Source: an uncultured Lachnospiraceae bacterium (GTDB taxonomy: Bacteria; Bacillota; Clostridia; Lachnospirales; Lachnospiraceae). From it: a stretch of 35,961 bases of DNA. The notes beneath the pieces were generated by a model. The model saw only the letters and a program-made list of their open reading frames with translations, did no database searches and was not told the origin of the DNA. The stretch is from the NCBI GenBank assembly GCA_937910785.1, contig CALDLG010000183.1, positions 1 to 35,961 on the forward strand, read 5' to 3'. Position numbers and translations under genes: made by a program. Below are positions 1 through 7,035 of this stretch, in pieces. How positions within the stretch are numbered: the stretch's first letter is position 1; each line of letters opens with the position of its first letter.

Positions 1-44
1 CACCCTTAGCAGGGGCGCCTCTTCAGCCTCTTGAGTATTTCTCC
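1..44 (-). tRNA. tRNA-Ser (GCU), 5' half, cut by the window edge
   Basis: Read on the minus strand, positions 44 to 1 give the 5' half of a class II serine tRNA. The acceptor strand is GGAGAAA, followed by UA, a D-arm closed by CUC/GAG, then an anticodon arm CGCCC-CUGCUAA-GGGUG. The seven-base loop places GCU as the anticodon, which reads serine AGC/AGU codons. The variable arm, T-arm and 3' acceptor strand lie outside the window. A consensus promoter sits upstream at 107-135. The call rests on fold and sequence pattern read by eye. Confidence 0.85.
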
Positions 45-106
45 ACAGTCTGAACCTATTCCTCTACCAATATGAAATATCACGCCTTCTACATGACGCA
101 TTTGTT

Positions 107-135
107 ATTATACATAAGGTAAAAATATTTGTCAA
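107..135 (-). promoter_or_regulatory. Consensus sigma-A promoter for tRNA-Ser
   Basis: On the minus strand, TTGACA (135-130), a 17-base spacer and TATAAT (112-107) match the sigma-A consensus at all twelve positions. Transcription should start near 100. That leaves a leader of about 55 bases before the tRNA 5' end at 44, to be removed by RNase P. A perfect promoter suits a stable RNA gene. Confidence 0.8.
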
Positions 136-144
136 TGCTTTTTA

Positions 145-174
145 TTGACGCATTTTATTTATTTGCTATATAAT
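145..174 (+). promoter_or_regulatory. Sigma-A promoter of the arabinan-locus regulator
   Basis: TTGACG (145-150), an 18-base spacer and TATAAT (169-174) form a strong plus-strand promoter about 45 bases upstream of the regulator start codon. Its -35 box is 9 bases from the -35 box of the tRNA promoter on the other strand, so the two promoters stand back to back. The 10-mer TGACGCATTT occurs at 94-103 and again at 146-155. Confidence 0.75.
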
Positions 175-225
175 AAGATAGATTACTTTAAATAATTCTA
201 AAATACACAACATCGGGGGAAACAT

Positions 226-1176
226 ATGCTGCATATCAAATCGCTGGACGACGGCCTGGAAATTTTTAAAGCGCTTGGTTCAGAAATCAGAATAGAAATC
301 GTAAAAATACTGCTGGAAAATCATGGTATGAATATGAACGAACTGGCCAGCAAACTGAAAATTACAAACGGGGCGCTGACCAATCATATTAAGAAACTGG
401 AAGACTGTGGTATCGTCTCCATTTCCAGCGAATCAGCCGGGCATGGCAACCAGAAAATATGTTCCGTATATCTGGACAAGATTCTTGTAGATATCAACGC
501 CCAGGAAGACTTTAAAAACATTTATCAGACCAGCCTGAAAGTAGGACATTTTACGGACTATAACGTTTATCCCACCTGCGGCATCGCATCCGGCACAGCC
601 CTGATCGGAGAAGTGGACGATACCCGCTACTTCGCGCACCCCGGAAGGTACGAGGCGGACATTCTCTGGTTTACGAGAGGATATGTCGAATACATTATAC
701 CGAATTTTATTCCCTGCGGCCAGAAAATCGATCAGATCACAATATCGCTGGAAATCAGCTCCGAGGCGCCCGGCATTAATGATATCTGGCCTTCCGACAT
801 CTCCTTTAAAATCAATGGGCGGAAAATAGCCACCTGGACAAGCCCCGGCGATTTCGGAAATGTACAGGGCATTTTCACGCCGGACTGGTGGTATCCGAAC
901 TGGAACCAATATGGGCTTTTGAAGATTCTGGTCCTTAATAAAAAAGGAACTTTCATCGACGGACTACAGGTATCTGATGTTTCCATCGACGAATTCGACT
1001 TTGACTATCACAGCACAATCAAGCTGAAACTGGAAGTGGAGGATGACGCCGAACATGTCGGCGGACTGACAATCTTCGGAAAAAGCTTTGGCAACTACAA
1101 TCAGGACATCGACGTGCGCATCAACTACAGTCCGATCGACGACTTTATTCCGCAAGAGGAAAGTCAGGATATCTGA
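226..1176 (+). CDS. ArsR-like winged-helix regulator with beta-rich C-terminal domain
   Basis: A 316-residue probable transcription factor. Residues about 10-80 form an ArsR-type winged helix: a 'LGSEIRIEIVKILLE' helix, 'MNELASKLKITNGALTNHIKKLE' as helix-turn-helix, then the wing. Residues about 100-316 are rich in Trp, Tyr, Gly and Asp with alternating strands ('GRYEADILWF', 'FTPDWWYPNWNQYG', 'LTIFGKSFGNY'). They look like a beta-sandwich that could sense sugar, but I cannot assign a family. No signal peptide or membrane segment is seen. A GGGGGA ribosome site precedes the ATG. It faces the arabinan transport operon tail-to-tail, across 121 bases. By position it is the best candidate regulator of the neighbouring GH43 and ABC genes; the effector and operators are unknown. 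Confidence 0.75.
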   Translation: MLHIKSLDDGLEIFKALGSEIRIEIVKILLENHGMNMNELASKLKITNGALTNHIKKLEDCGIVSISSESAGHGNQKICSVYLDKILVDINAQEDFKNIYQTSLKVGHFTDYNVYPTCGIASGTALIGEVDDTRYFAHPGRYEADILWFTRGYVEYIIPNFIPCGQKIDQITISLEISSEAPGINDIWPSDISFKINGRKIATWTSPGDFGNVQGIFTPDWWYPNWNQYGLLKILVLNKKGTFIDGLQVSDVSIDEFDFDYHSTIKLKLEVEDDAEHVGGLTIFGKSFGNYNQDIDVRINYSPIDDFIPQEESQDI

Positions 1177-1211
1177 ATGTTTTCCTCTATTATTCCTCAA
1201 TGGTTTATATT

Positions 1212-1226
1212 ACAGGAATTTCCTGT
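1212..1226. repeat. Short perfect palindrome after the regulator gene
   Basis: ACAGGAA-T-TTCCTGT is a 15-base perfect palindrome 35 bases after the regulator stop codon. It lacks a T-run on either side, so a terminator role on the plus strand is doubtful. It may be an accessory stem beside the main terminator at 1238-1271. Confidence 0.4.
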
Positions 1227-1237
1227 TATACAAAAAA

Positions 1238-1271
1238 CAGAGCATATAGATTTCAGTTTCTATATGCTCTG
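1238..1271 (-). terminator. Rho-independent terminator of the ABC/GH43/chemoreceptor operon
   Basis: CAGAGCATATAGA (1238-1250) pairs perfectly with TCTATATGCTCTG (1259-1271): a 13-bp stem and 8-base loop. On the minus strand it is followed by TTTTTT (1237-1232). It lies 27 bases after the chemoreceptor stop codon and so ends the minus-strand operon. The plus-strand side has no T-run. Confidence 0.85.
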
Positions 1272-1297
1272 ACACTGTGTAAACCACAGACAATTCC

Positions 1298-3511
1298 TCA
1301 ATCCTCCAGCACAAACCTGCTCATGGAGCCCTGCAGCTCTTCCGCTTCGCTGTTCAGAAGCCTTACGGTATCGGCCAGTGTATTGATCTCTTTCATCTTT
1401 CCGTCAATTACTTCCGATATGTTTTCTATCGATGCCGCGATCTGCCCGGATAACTGATTGATCTCTTCTATCGATCGGTTGACTACCTCTTTGTTTTCCT
1501 GCATATTCTCCATCTTCTGCCGAATGGCGCCAAGAACCTCAACAAGCATTTCAACATTGGTATTAATGTTTCCAAAGGTTGCGACGGTATCCTTTAACAT
1601 CTCCGTCTGGCCCCTCAAAAAGCTCTCCGTACTTCGCGCCGCATCGGTCGCCACCTGATTGCTTTTCTGAATATCACCGACAATTCCTCTTACCACGGTG
1701 CCGGCCTGCATCGACTGATCCGCCAGATTACGGATCTCCGTTGCCACGACGGAAAATCCTCTGCCGCTTTCTCCGGCCCTTGCCGCCTCAATAGATGCGT
1801 TCAGAGAAAGCAGATTCGTTTTGGACGCAATGCTCTCAATCGTTTTGATAATATCAACGATCCGCTCCGACTGCATGTTAACCTGATCGATGCTGGAAAC
1901 AAGACTTTCGGCAATTACGGCGGTCTCCTCTGATTTAACGCTCAGCTCATCGATACCGCCTTTTCCCTGTTCAACGGCATTTAATGCCTCTTCTATCTTC
2001 TGCGTCATTTCTTCGGAAGCATGATATACATCGTTAATCCGTCCGGAAAAATCCGCCATTTCTCCGACACCCAGCTCCGTCTGTCTGGACTGCTCCTGAA
2101 CGCCCTGTGCCACGGATTCCATCGAAGACACCATCTGCTTCATGGAAGTTTCGATTCCTTCCGTAAAAGAAAAAGCCTGTTCTGAAAGGTCCTTTACCTT
2201 CGTACCGAATTTCTGATTATTTCCGACAAGTCCTCTGATACCGTCCAGCATTTCATTGATACCGTCGGCCAGCCTGCCAAATTCGTCTCTGCTGTCCACC
2301 TGCACTTTTTCCATCAGATTGCCCTGCGAAATATTGTAAAGAGACGCGCTCATGGACTGAAGTGTCCGGCTGATTCTTCTGGAGATCCAAAAGCCGCACA
2401 CTACCGCGAACATCGATGCGAGCACTACTATGATAACCGTTACGTTCCGGATACCCCTGACCTCTGCCAGAATGGCACTCTCCGGAACGAGAACGCAGAC
2501 CACCATTCCGGTTTTTCCCACCGGCGCACTGACAAACAGCTGTTTTTCTCCTCCGGTCTGCACATAAGCGGATTCCACCTCTTTCCCCGACCTTTCCAGG
2601 AAAAATTCCCGGTCCGTAAAAAGAGGATCACCCTGATAGCGTACCATACCGGTTTCCTGTCCGTTCTTTTCCTCCCGAAGCAGAATCTCGCGTCCGTCTT
2701 CGGTTACAATACCCCGAATGCTCCCGCCGCCCAGCTCCATGACGCCGAGCAGATTTTCCATATAATTTTTATCGATATCAAAAACCAGAAGACCCTCATT
2801 ATTTTTCAGCACAAAACGCATCATAAAAGAAAAGACATAAGAGTCTCCGCTAATGCCGAGCGCTCCATCTATGTATTCGTGCCTGCCTCTCCAGGCATTT
2901 GAGGTTTTCTTTTTATTCATGGAAGCGCCCTCGTCCGTTTCCATAAAAGCACGATAAGCCCCTTCCGGAAAGCTCTTTACATTCGATAAAAGATTCTTTC
3001 CGCTGTCCGCAAGAAGATAATAACTTCCAAAATAAGGCGATGCGCTTTTGATGGCGATCAGTCGGTCATTCAGGCCATTTGCCAGACGTGCCCCTTCCGC
3101 TCCGCCCGATTGTGAAGTATCATTATAATAGGCATTAAAATCCTCACTCAGATAAAATTCCACCGCTTTATTCGATACGGACTCACAAATCAGCTGCAGG
3201 GAAGTGCTCATGGAGGATGCGGCGCTGATTACGGCATCCTCGTACTTCTGCATGACAGCTCTTGAAGCCATGCGGTAAGACAAAGTTCCAAGCAGTATAA
3301 TAAGCACTATCGCTCCTGCGAAGACCATAAACAGCGAATTAGCGATTTTCTTCTCTTTTCCGGGTCTGCGAGGTTTCTTTTTTCCGGAAACTTTCTTCTC
3401 AGAAGCCTTCTCTTCGAATTTTTCCTTTCCGGAAGCTTTCTTCTCAGAAGCCTTCTCTTCGGGATTCTTCTTTCCCGATTTAATATTCAAAAACAGGTTT
3501 CCCTTCTTCAT
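1298..3511 (-). CDS. Methyl-accepting chemotaxis protein in the arabinan operon
   Basis: A 737-residue transmembrane chemoreceptor. It has an unusually long Lys/Glu-rich cytoplasmic N-tail (residues 1-55) with a duplicated block. After that come TM1 (about 56-79), an extracellular sensor of about 275 residues with Cache-like character, TM2 (about 356-377), a HAMP region (about 375-428) and a methyl-accepting signalling coiled coil. The hairpin tip, about 558-600, contains the family signature 'EAARAGESGRGFSVVATEIR'. It would pass ligand state to CheW/CheA. The ATG at 3511 follows GGAGG with 9 bases spacing and overlaps the end of the GH43 gene by 32 bases, so it is the last gene of the transport operon. 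This context suggests it senses arabino-oligosaccharides, possibly through the solute-binding protein; that is inference. Confidence 0.93.
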   Translation of the reverse strand: MKKGNLFLNIKSGKKNPEEKASEKKASGKEKFEEKASEKKVSGKKKPRRPGKEKKIANSLFMVFAGAIVLIILLGTLSYRMASRAVMQKYEDAVISAASSMSTSLQLICESVSNKAVEFYLSEDFNAYYNDTSQSGGAEGARLANGLNDRLIAIKSASPYFGSYYLLADSGKNLLSNVKSFPEGAYRAFMETDEGASMNKKKTSNAWRGRHEYIDGALGISGDSYVFSFMMRFVLKNNEGLLVFDIDKNYMENLLGVMELGGGSIRGIVTEDGREILLREEKNGQETGMVRYQGDPLFTDREFFLERSGKEVESAYVQTGGEKQLFVSAPVGKTGMVVCVLVPESAILAEVRGIRNVTVIIVVLASMFAVVCGFWISRRISRTLQSMSASLYNISQGNLMEKVQVDSRDEFGRLADGINEMLDGIRGLVGNNQKFGTKVKDLSEQAFSFTEGIETSMKQMVSSMESVAQGVQEQSRQTELGVGEMADFSGRINDVYHASEEMTQKIEEALNAVEQGKGGIDELSVKSEETAVIAESLVSSIDQVNMQSERIVDIIKTIESIASKTNLLSLNASIEAARAGESGRGFSVVATEIRNLADQSMQAGTVVRGIVGDIQKSNQVATDAARSTESFLRGQTEMLKDTVATFGNINTNVEMLVEVLGAIRQKMENMQENKEVVNRSIEEINQLSGQIAASIENISEVIDGKMKEINTLADTVRLLNSEAEELQGSMSRFVLED
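3380..3460 (-). repeat. Tandem 45-base repeat in the chemoreceptor N-tail
   Basis: Residues 18-29 (EEKASEKKASGK) and 33-44 (EEKASEKKVSGK) are near-identical with a period of 15 residues (45 bases). The underlying DNA repeats as well, with few substitutions, which points to a recent duplication. The segment is highly charged and lies just before TM1 on the cytoplasmic side. Confidence 0.85.
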
Positions 3512-4424
3512 CCCACTTTACCTCCAGCATCATCGCGTGTCTGTTAGGTACATAAAGCGGATTTCCGGTCAGCTCTTTTTCCGTTCTGGCATGGAATATC
3601 ATAACATCCTTTCCTTCTTCATCGACGGTAAAGCTGTTATGTCCGGGACCGTATATACCCAGTCCCTCATCCGTTCTGAGAACCGGATACCGCTCTTTTT
3701 TCCAACTCTTCGGGTCCAGCAGATCCGCATTCTCATCCACTGTCAGCATACCGACACAATAATTAATGCCTGTATCGCTCGCCGAATAAGTAAGGAACAG
3801 TCTGCCATCATGGTGAATGACGGCAGGCCCCTCATTTACCCAGAATCCATAACGTTCCCAATCATAGTCAGGGGTTGTCAGCAATACCTGTGCGGTCGCC
3901 AGTTTAACCGGTGACTGCATTTTGGCTATATACAAATTGGAAATCTGTCTTCCAACCCCTACTTTTTCTGCCCAAATACAGTACCGATTCCCCTTGCTTT
4001 CAAAAATCGTCATATCGAGGGAAAAGGCCTGAAATGAAAAAGCGTCGTCATCGGCCGCCTGCATCATTCCCCTTTCCACCCATGGACCCGCAATCGGGTC
4101 CTGACTTTCGCACTCCAGCACATAGGGTCTGATCTTCCAGATATCCTCTTTTTCGCCCCCCGCAAAATAAACATACCATTTTCCATCCAGATAATGCAGC
4201 TCCGGCGCCCAGATATGTTCGCTCATCGGACCGCTTTCATGTTTCTTCCATATAATGGTCTCTTCCGCCTCCGCCAGTCCTTTCAGGCTCCTGCATCTGC
4301 GCAGCGCAATTCCGTCGTATTTTGGCATACTTCCGGTAAAATAATAGTAACCATCCTTATAACAGACATAAGGATCAGCCCTCTGCATAATCCAGGGCTG
4401 TCTGTAATTCAAATTTTTGTCCAT
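3480..4424 (-). CDS. Cytoplasmic GH43 glycosidase (probable alpha-L-arabinofuranosidase)
   Basis: A 314-residue five-bladed beta-propeller glycosidase of family GH43 without a signal peptide, so cytoplasmic. The three expected acidic residues are visible: Asp17 in 'QRADPYV' (general base), Asp137 in 'FSLDMTIF' (pKa modulator) and Glu198 in 'NEGPAV' (general acid). 'HIWAPELHYLDGKWYVYF' is a typical blade. The length suits a single-domain GH43. Within the operon it follows the DUF624 gene and overlaps the chemoreceptor gene by 32 bases. The likely role is release of L-arabinose from imported arabino-oligosaccharides. Beta-xylosidase activity cannot be excluded because GH43 includes both. GGGAGAAACGGTT precedes the ATG. 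Confidence 0.88.
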   Translation of the reverse strand: MDKNLNYRQPWIMQRADPYVCYKDGYYYFTGSMPKYDGIALRRCRSLKGLAEAEETIIWKKHESGPMSEHIWAPELHYLDGKWYVYFAGGEKEDIWKIRPYVLECESQDPIAGPWVERGMMQAADDDAFSFQAFSLDMTIFESKGNRYCIWAEKVGVGRQISNLYIAKMQSPVKLATAQVLLTTPDYDWERYGFWVNEGPAVIHHDGRLFLTYSASDTGINYCVGMLTVDENADLLDPKSWKKERYPVLRTDEGLGIYGPGHNSFTVDEEGKDVMIFHARTEKELTGNPLYVPNRHAMMLEVKWDEEGKPVFEY

Positions 4425-4468
4425 AACCGTTTCTCCCTGTTGTCCAATCTAATGACTATGCCTTTCTC

Positions 4469-5107
4469 TCAGCCTGCCATGTTTTCAGGATTATCAAAAT
4501 CATCATATCGCTCATCGATATGATTCATGAAAACGCGATAAAAAAAGAAAGACTGCACATAGATCAAAAGTGCAAATCCAATAAACAGCATAATGCCGTT
4601 TGCCACCAAAGAAACCAGGTTGGCATATACGACCACCCCCGTAATCACAAGGATAATGACCGTATACGGCAGATAGCCCACCGCAAAAGCTGCGGCATTT
4701 TTTAAAAGTGTTCCTGTCTTTCCCTCCAGCTTGGCAAATACCGGGAATATCCACAGAATCCAAATCAATAGCATAAATCCCACGACGGCGCTCACAATGA
4801 ACATGGTTTTTCCAAAACCACTCCCCAGCCTGTACCAGTACAGCATATCCATCGTCAAAATAAATCCGGCAAGCAGAATCCCGATCCATATCGGTGTAAT
4901 CTGGGCAAAATTCCTCTTAAAACTGGCAAAGAACCGCTTCACCACATATCCGTCCCCGCAGCGGATCGACGTGATACTCACATAATATGCCGCAGCGGTA
5001 GCTGCCCCCGCCGTAAAAACGGGAAGGCAGCACAAAATCCATAATACATTTAAAAGTATTAAATCCGTCGCTTTATTCAGAAAAGCGATAACCGGCGAAT
5101 CCGACAT
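4469..5107 (-). CDS. DUF624 (YesL-like) membrane protein
   Basis: A 212-residue integral membrane protein with about five hydrophobic segments; 'WILCCLPVFTAGAATAAAYY' near the N-terminus is typical of the DUF624/YesL family. Family members are commonly found in sugar ABC transport operons of Firmicutes; their function is unknown. I place the start at the internal ATG, 5107. AGAAAGG would lie almost against the upstream ATG (5119), but it is properly spaced from this one. It sits between the second permease and the GH43 gene in one operon. Confidence 0.85.
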   Translation of the reverse strand: MSDSPVIAFLNKATDLILLNVLWILCCLPVFTAGAATAAAYYVSITSIRCGDGYVVKRFFASFKRNFAQITPIWIGILLAGFILTMDMLYWYRLGSGFGKTMFIVSAVVGFMLLIWILWIFPVFAKLEGKTGTLLKNAAAFAVGYLPYTVIILVITGVVVYANLVSLVANGIMLFIGFALLIYVQSFFFYRVFMNHIDERYDDFDNPENMAG

Positions 5108-5142
5108 AATAATAACCATGCCTTTCTCTTTATCATCCCCGT

Positions 5143-6009
5143 TTATTTGATTCCGCTGATCGCAACTGACTCGATGATAACTCTCTGGAAACAGAAGAAC
5201 AACGCAATCGTCGGAAGCATGGCTATTACGGAAGCAGCCATGATCAGCGCATAATCGCTCTGAATGGAGTAATAGGTATTAAAAGAACGGATAACTACCT
5301 GCAGGGTCCAGTTCTTCTCACTCCGAAGAAAAATCGTAGGCGCAAGATAATCGTTCCAGATCGCCATAAACCATAAGGTCAGCTGCGTTCCTACCGCACC
5401 TTTCATTAATGGGAAAAAGATCTGTGCAAACGTACGGAAATATCCGCATCCGTCCAGTTTGGCCGCATCCATCAGATCATTCGGAATACTGGTCAGGTTC
5501 TGACGCAGGAAAAACACCATACTGATATTACCAAAGCAGGCCGGAATAATCAACGGCAAAAGTGTATCCGTCCATCCGAACTTCGTAAACATAACATACT
5601 GCGGTATCATGATAACTGCAAACGGAATCATAATGGTCGCGAGAAGCCCCATAAAAATAGCCCCTTTGGCCCTGAACTCCATTTTGGCAAATGCAAATGC
5701 CGCAAGGGAAGATGTAAATCCACCGATAATCAATACGGGAATCTCAACTTTCACCGTATTCAGGATACCGGAAATAAAATTCCCTTTCGCCATAACTTCC
5801 GAATATTTTCCCCATACCCAGGGGTCCGGAATGACTCTTAACTGCCCCGACAGATACTGGTTCTTCGTCATAAAAGAGGTCATTACCATATAAAAGAACG
5901 GAAAAATCATGACAACGGCTCCGAGCGAAAGCAGGATGAAAACGATAATATTGATTGTTTTTTCTTTTCTGGAAGTGATTCCGGAAGATAATTGATCTTT
6001 ATTTTTCAT
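5143..6009 (-). CDS. Sugar ABC transporter permease, MalG type
   Basis: A 288-residue inner-membrane permease of the carbohydrate-uptake-1 family. It has six hydrophobic segments, starting with 'INIIVFILLSLGAVVMIFPFFY'. The cytoplasmic EAA loop is seen as 'MDAAKLDGCGYFRTFAQIFF', the site that contacts the ATPase. The C-terminus 'SVAISGIK' is typical of MalG-like permeases. The start at 6009 is chosen because AGGAGGG lies 5-6 bases upstream; a longer reading to 6054 would overlap the previous gene without a ribosome site. It pairs with the upstream MalF-type permease. No ATP-binding subunit is encoded here, so a shared MsmX/UgpC-type ATPase probably serves. Confidence 0.93.
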   Translation of the reverse strand: MKNKDQLSSGITSRKEKTINIIVFILLSLGAVVMIFPFFYMVMTSFMTKNQYLSGQLRVIPDPWVWGKYSEVMAKGNFISGILNTVKVEIPVLIIGGFTSSLAAFAFAKMEFRAKGAIFMGLLATIMIPFAVIMIPQYVMFTKFGWTDTLLPLIIPACFGNISMVFFLRQNLTSIPNDLMDAAKLDGCGYFRTFAQIFFPLMKGAVGTQLTLWFMAIWNDYLAPTIFLRSEKNWTLQVVIRSFNTYYSIQSDYALIMAASVIAMLPTIALFFCFQRVIIESVAISGIK

Positions 6010-6019
6010 TTCATCCCTC

Positions 6020-6958
6020 CTAATCCATCGTCTTAACCCATTTATTCTGACCAATAAAGTTGATCAGCGTAATGGCAAAGATAATAATTGCAAGAATAAC
6101 CGCAATCGTGCTTGCGTATCCAAGCTGATAGCTCTCAAATGCCTTCTGGTACAAATAAAACACGATTGTCGCGGCGCTGTATCCGATACCGCCGTTTCCG
6201 TTAGGCGTCATAACCTGTACTTCAACGAATACCTGGAAACCGCCGATCAGTGTTGTCACCAATATGTAAAATGTGACCGGAGAAAGCAGGGGCAGTGTAA
6301 TGCTCTTAAACTTCTGCCATCCGCTTGCGCCATCCACCATCGCCGCCTCGTAATAAGACCGCGGAATATTTTGCAGGCCGGCCAGATACAGAATAATGGA
6401 GGTTCCAAGTCCCTTCCACACCATGAAAATGATCATGGACACTTTGATCAGCGCTTCGTCTCCCAGCCAGTTAGGCCCATGCAGTCCCGTCAGCGCTTTG
6501 ATAATCGTATTTAAAAGACCGTAATCATAATTATATACCCATGCCCACAGAATCGATACCGATACGAGGGAGGAAATAACCGGCACATAGTACATGGTAC
6601 GGAGAACTCTTACGCCGGGAATTTTCCGGTTCATACCCATCGCACAGACCAGACCGAGTATCATGCCAATCGGAATACCGAGCAGATAAATCGTTGTTGT
6701 CAGAAGGGTCTGCCAGAACCTTTTATCCGCAAATAATTTGATATAATTATCGAAACCGCAGAAGCGGTCCATCATCCCCGCAAAACCTTTTGCTCCGTTC
6801 CAGGTCGTCAGACTCGTCAGGAAAGCAAAAATAATGGGATACAGCATAAAAATAAGAAACCCCGCTGCCGGAGCCGCTACGAATAAAAGCCCCCATTTTT
6901 CTTCGCGCCTGGCCATTGCAGACAATTTACTTTTTTGTTTTTTACCTTTTCCTGCCAT
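6020..6958 (-). CDS. Sugar ABC transporter permease, MalF/UgpA type
   Basis: A 312-residue permease. A basic N-terminus (residues 1-20) is followed by six hydrophobic segments. The EAA motif 'YYEAAMVDGASGWQKFKSI' is intact. It forms the heterodimeric channel with the MalG-type protein encoded 10 bases downstream. AAAGGTGG precedes the ATG. Operon context (solute-binding protein upstream, GH43 downstream, Abn2-like genes nearby) points to arabino-oligosaccharide uptake; the substrate is inferred. Confidence 0.93.
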   Translation of the reverse strand: MAGKGKKQKSKLSAMARREEKWGLLFVAAPAAGFLIFMLYPIIFAFLTSLTTWNGAKGFAGMMDRFCGFDNYIKLFADKRFWQTLLTTTIYLLGIPIGMILGLVCAMGMNRKIPGVRVLRTMYYVPVISSLVSVSILWAWVYNYDYGLLNTIIKALTGLHGPNWLGDEALIKVSMIIFMVWKGLGTSIILYLAGLQNIPRSYYEAAMVDGASGWQKFKSITLPLLSPVTFYILVTTLIGGFQVFVEVQVMTPNGNGGIGYSAATIVFYLYQKAFESYQLGYASTIAVILAIIIFAITLINFIGQNKWVKTMD

Positions 6959-6994
6959 GATGCCACCTTTCTTACCATCTCTTTTTATAAAACA

Positions 6995-7024
6995 GGTGCG
7001 GACAGCCGCAACTGTTTCCGCACC
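6995..7024 (-). terminator. Hairpin between binding-protein and permease genes (partial terminator)
   Basis: GGTGCGGA (6995-7002) pairs perfectly with TCCGCACC (7017-7024). On the minus strand the stem is followed by TGTTTTATAAAAAG. It is GC-rich and follows the binding-protein stop codon by 11 bases. This fits an attenuator or mRNA-stabilising stem that keeps binding protein in excess over permease, a common arrangement in such operons. Confidence 0.6.
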
Positions 7025-7035
7025 TTATTTTCTGT

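Noticed and set aside
131..149. Perfect inverted repeat GTCAAT-N7-ATTGAC as a regulator operator
   Set aside because: It is fully explained by the two opposing -35 boxes (TTGACA and TTGACG) of the divergent promoters.
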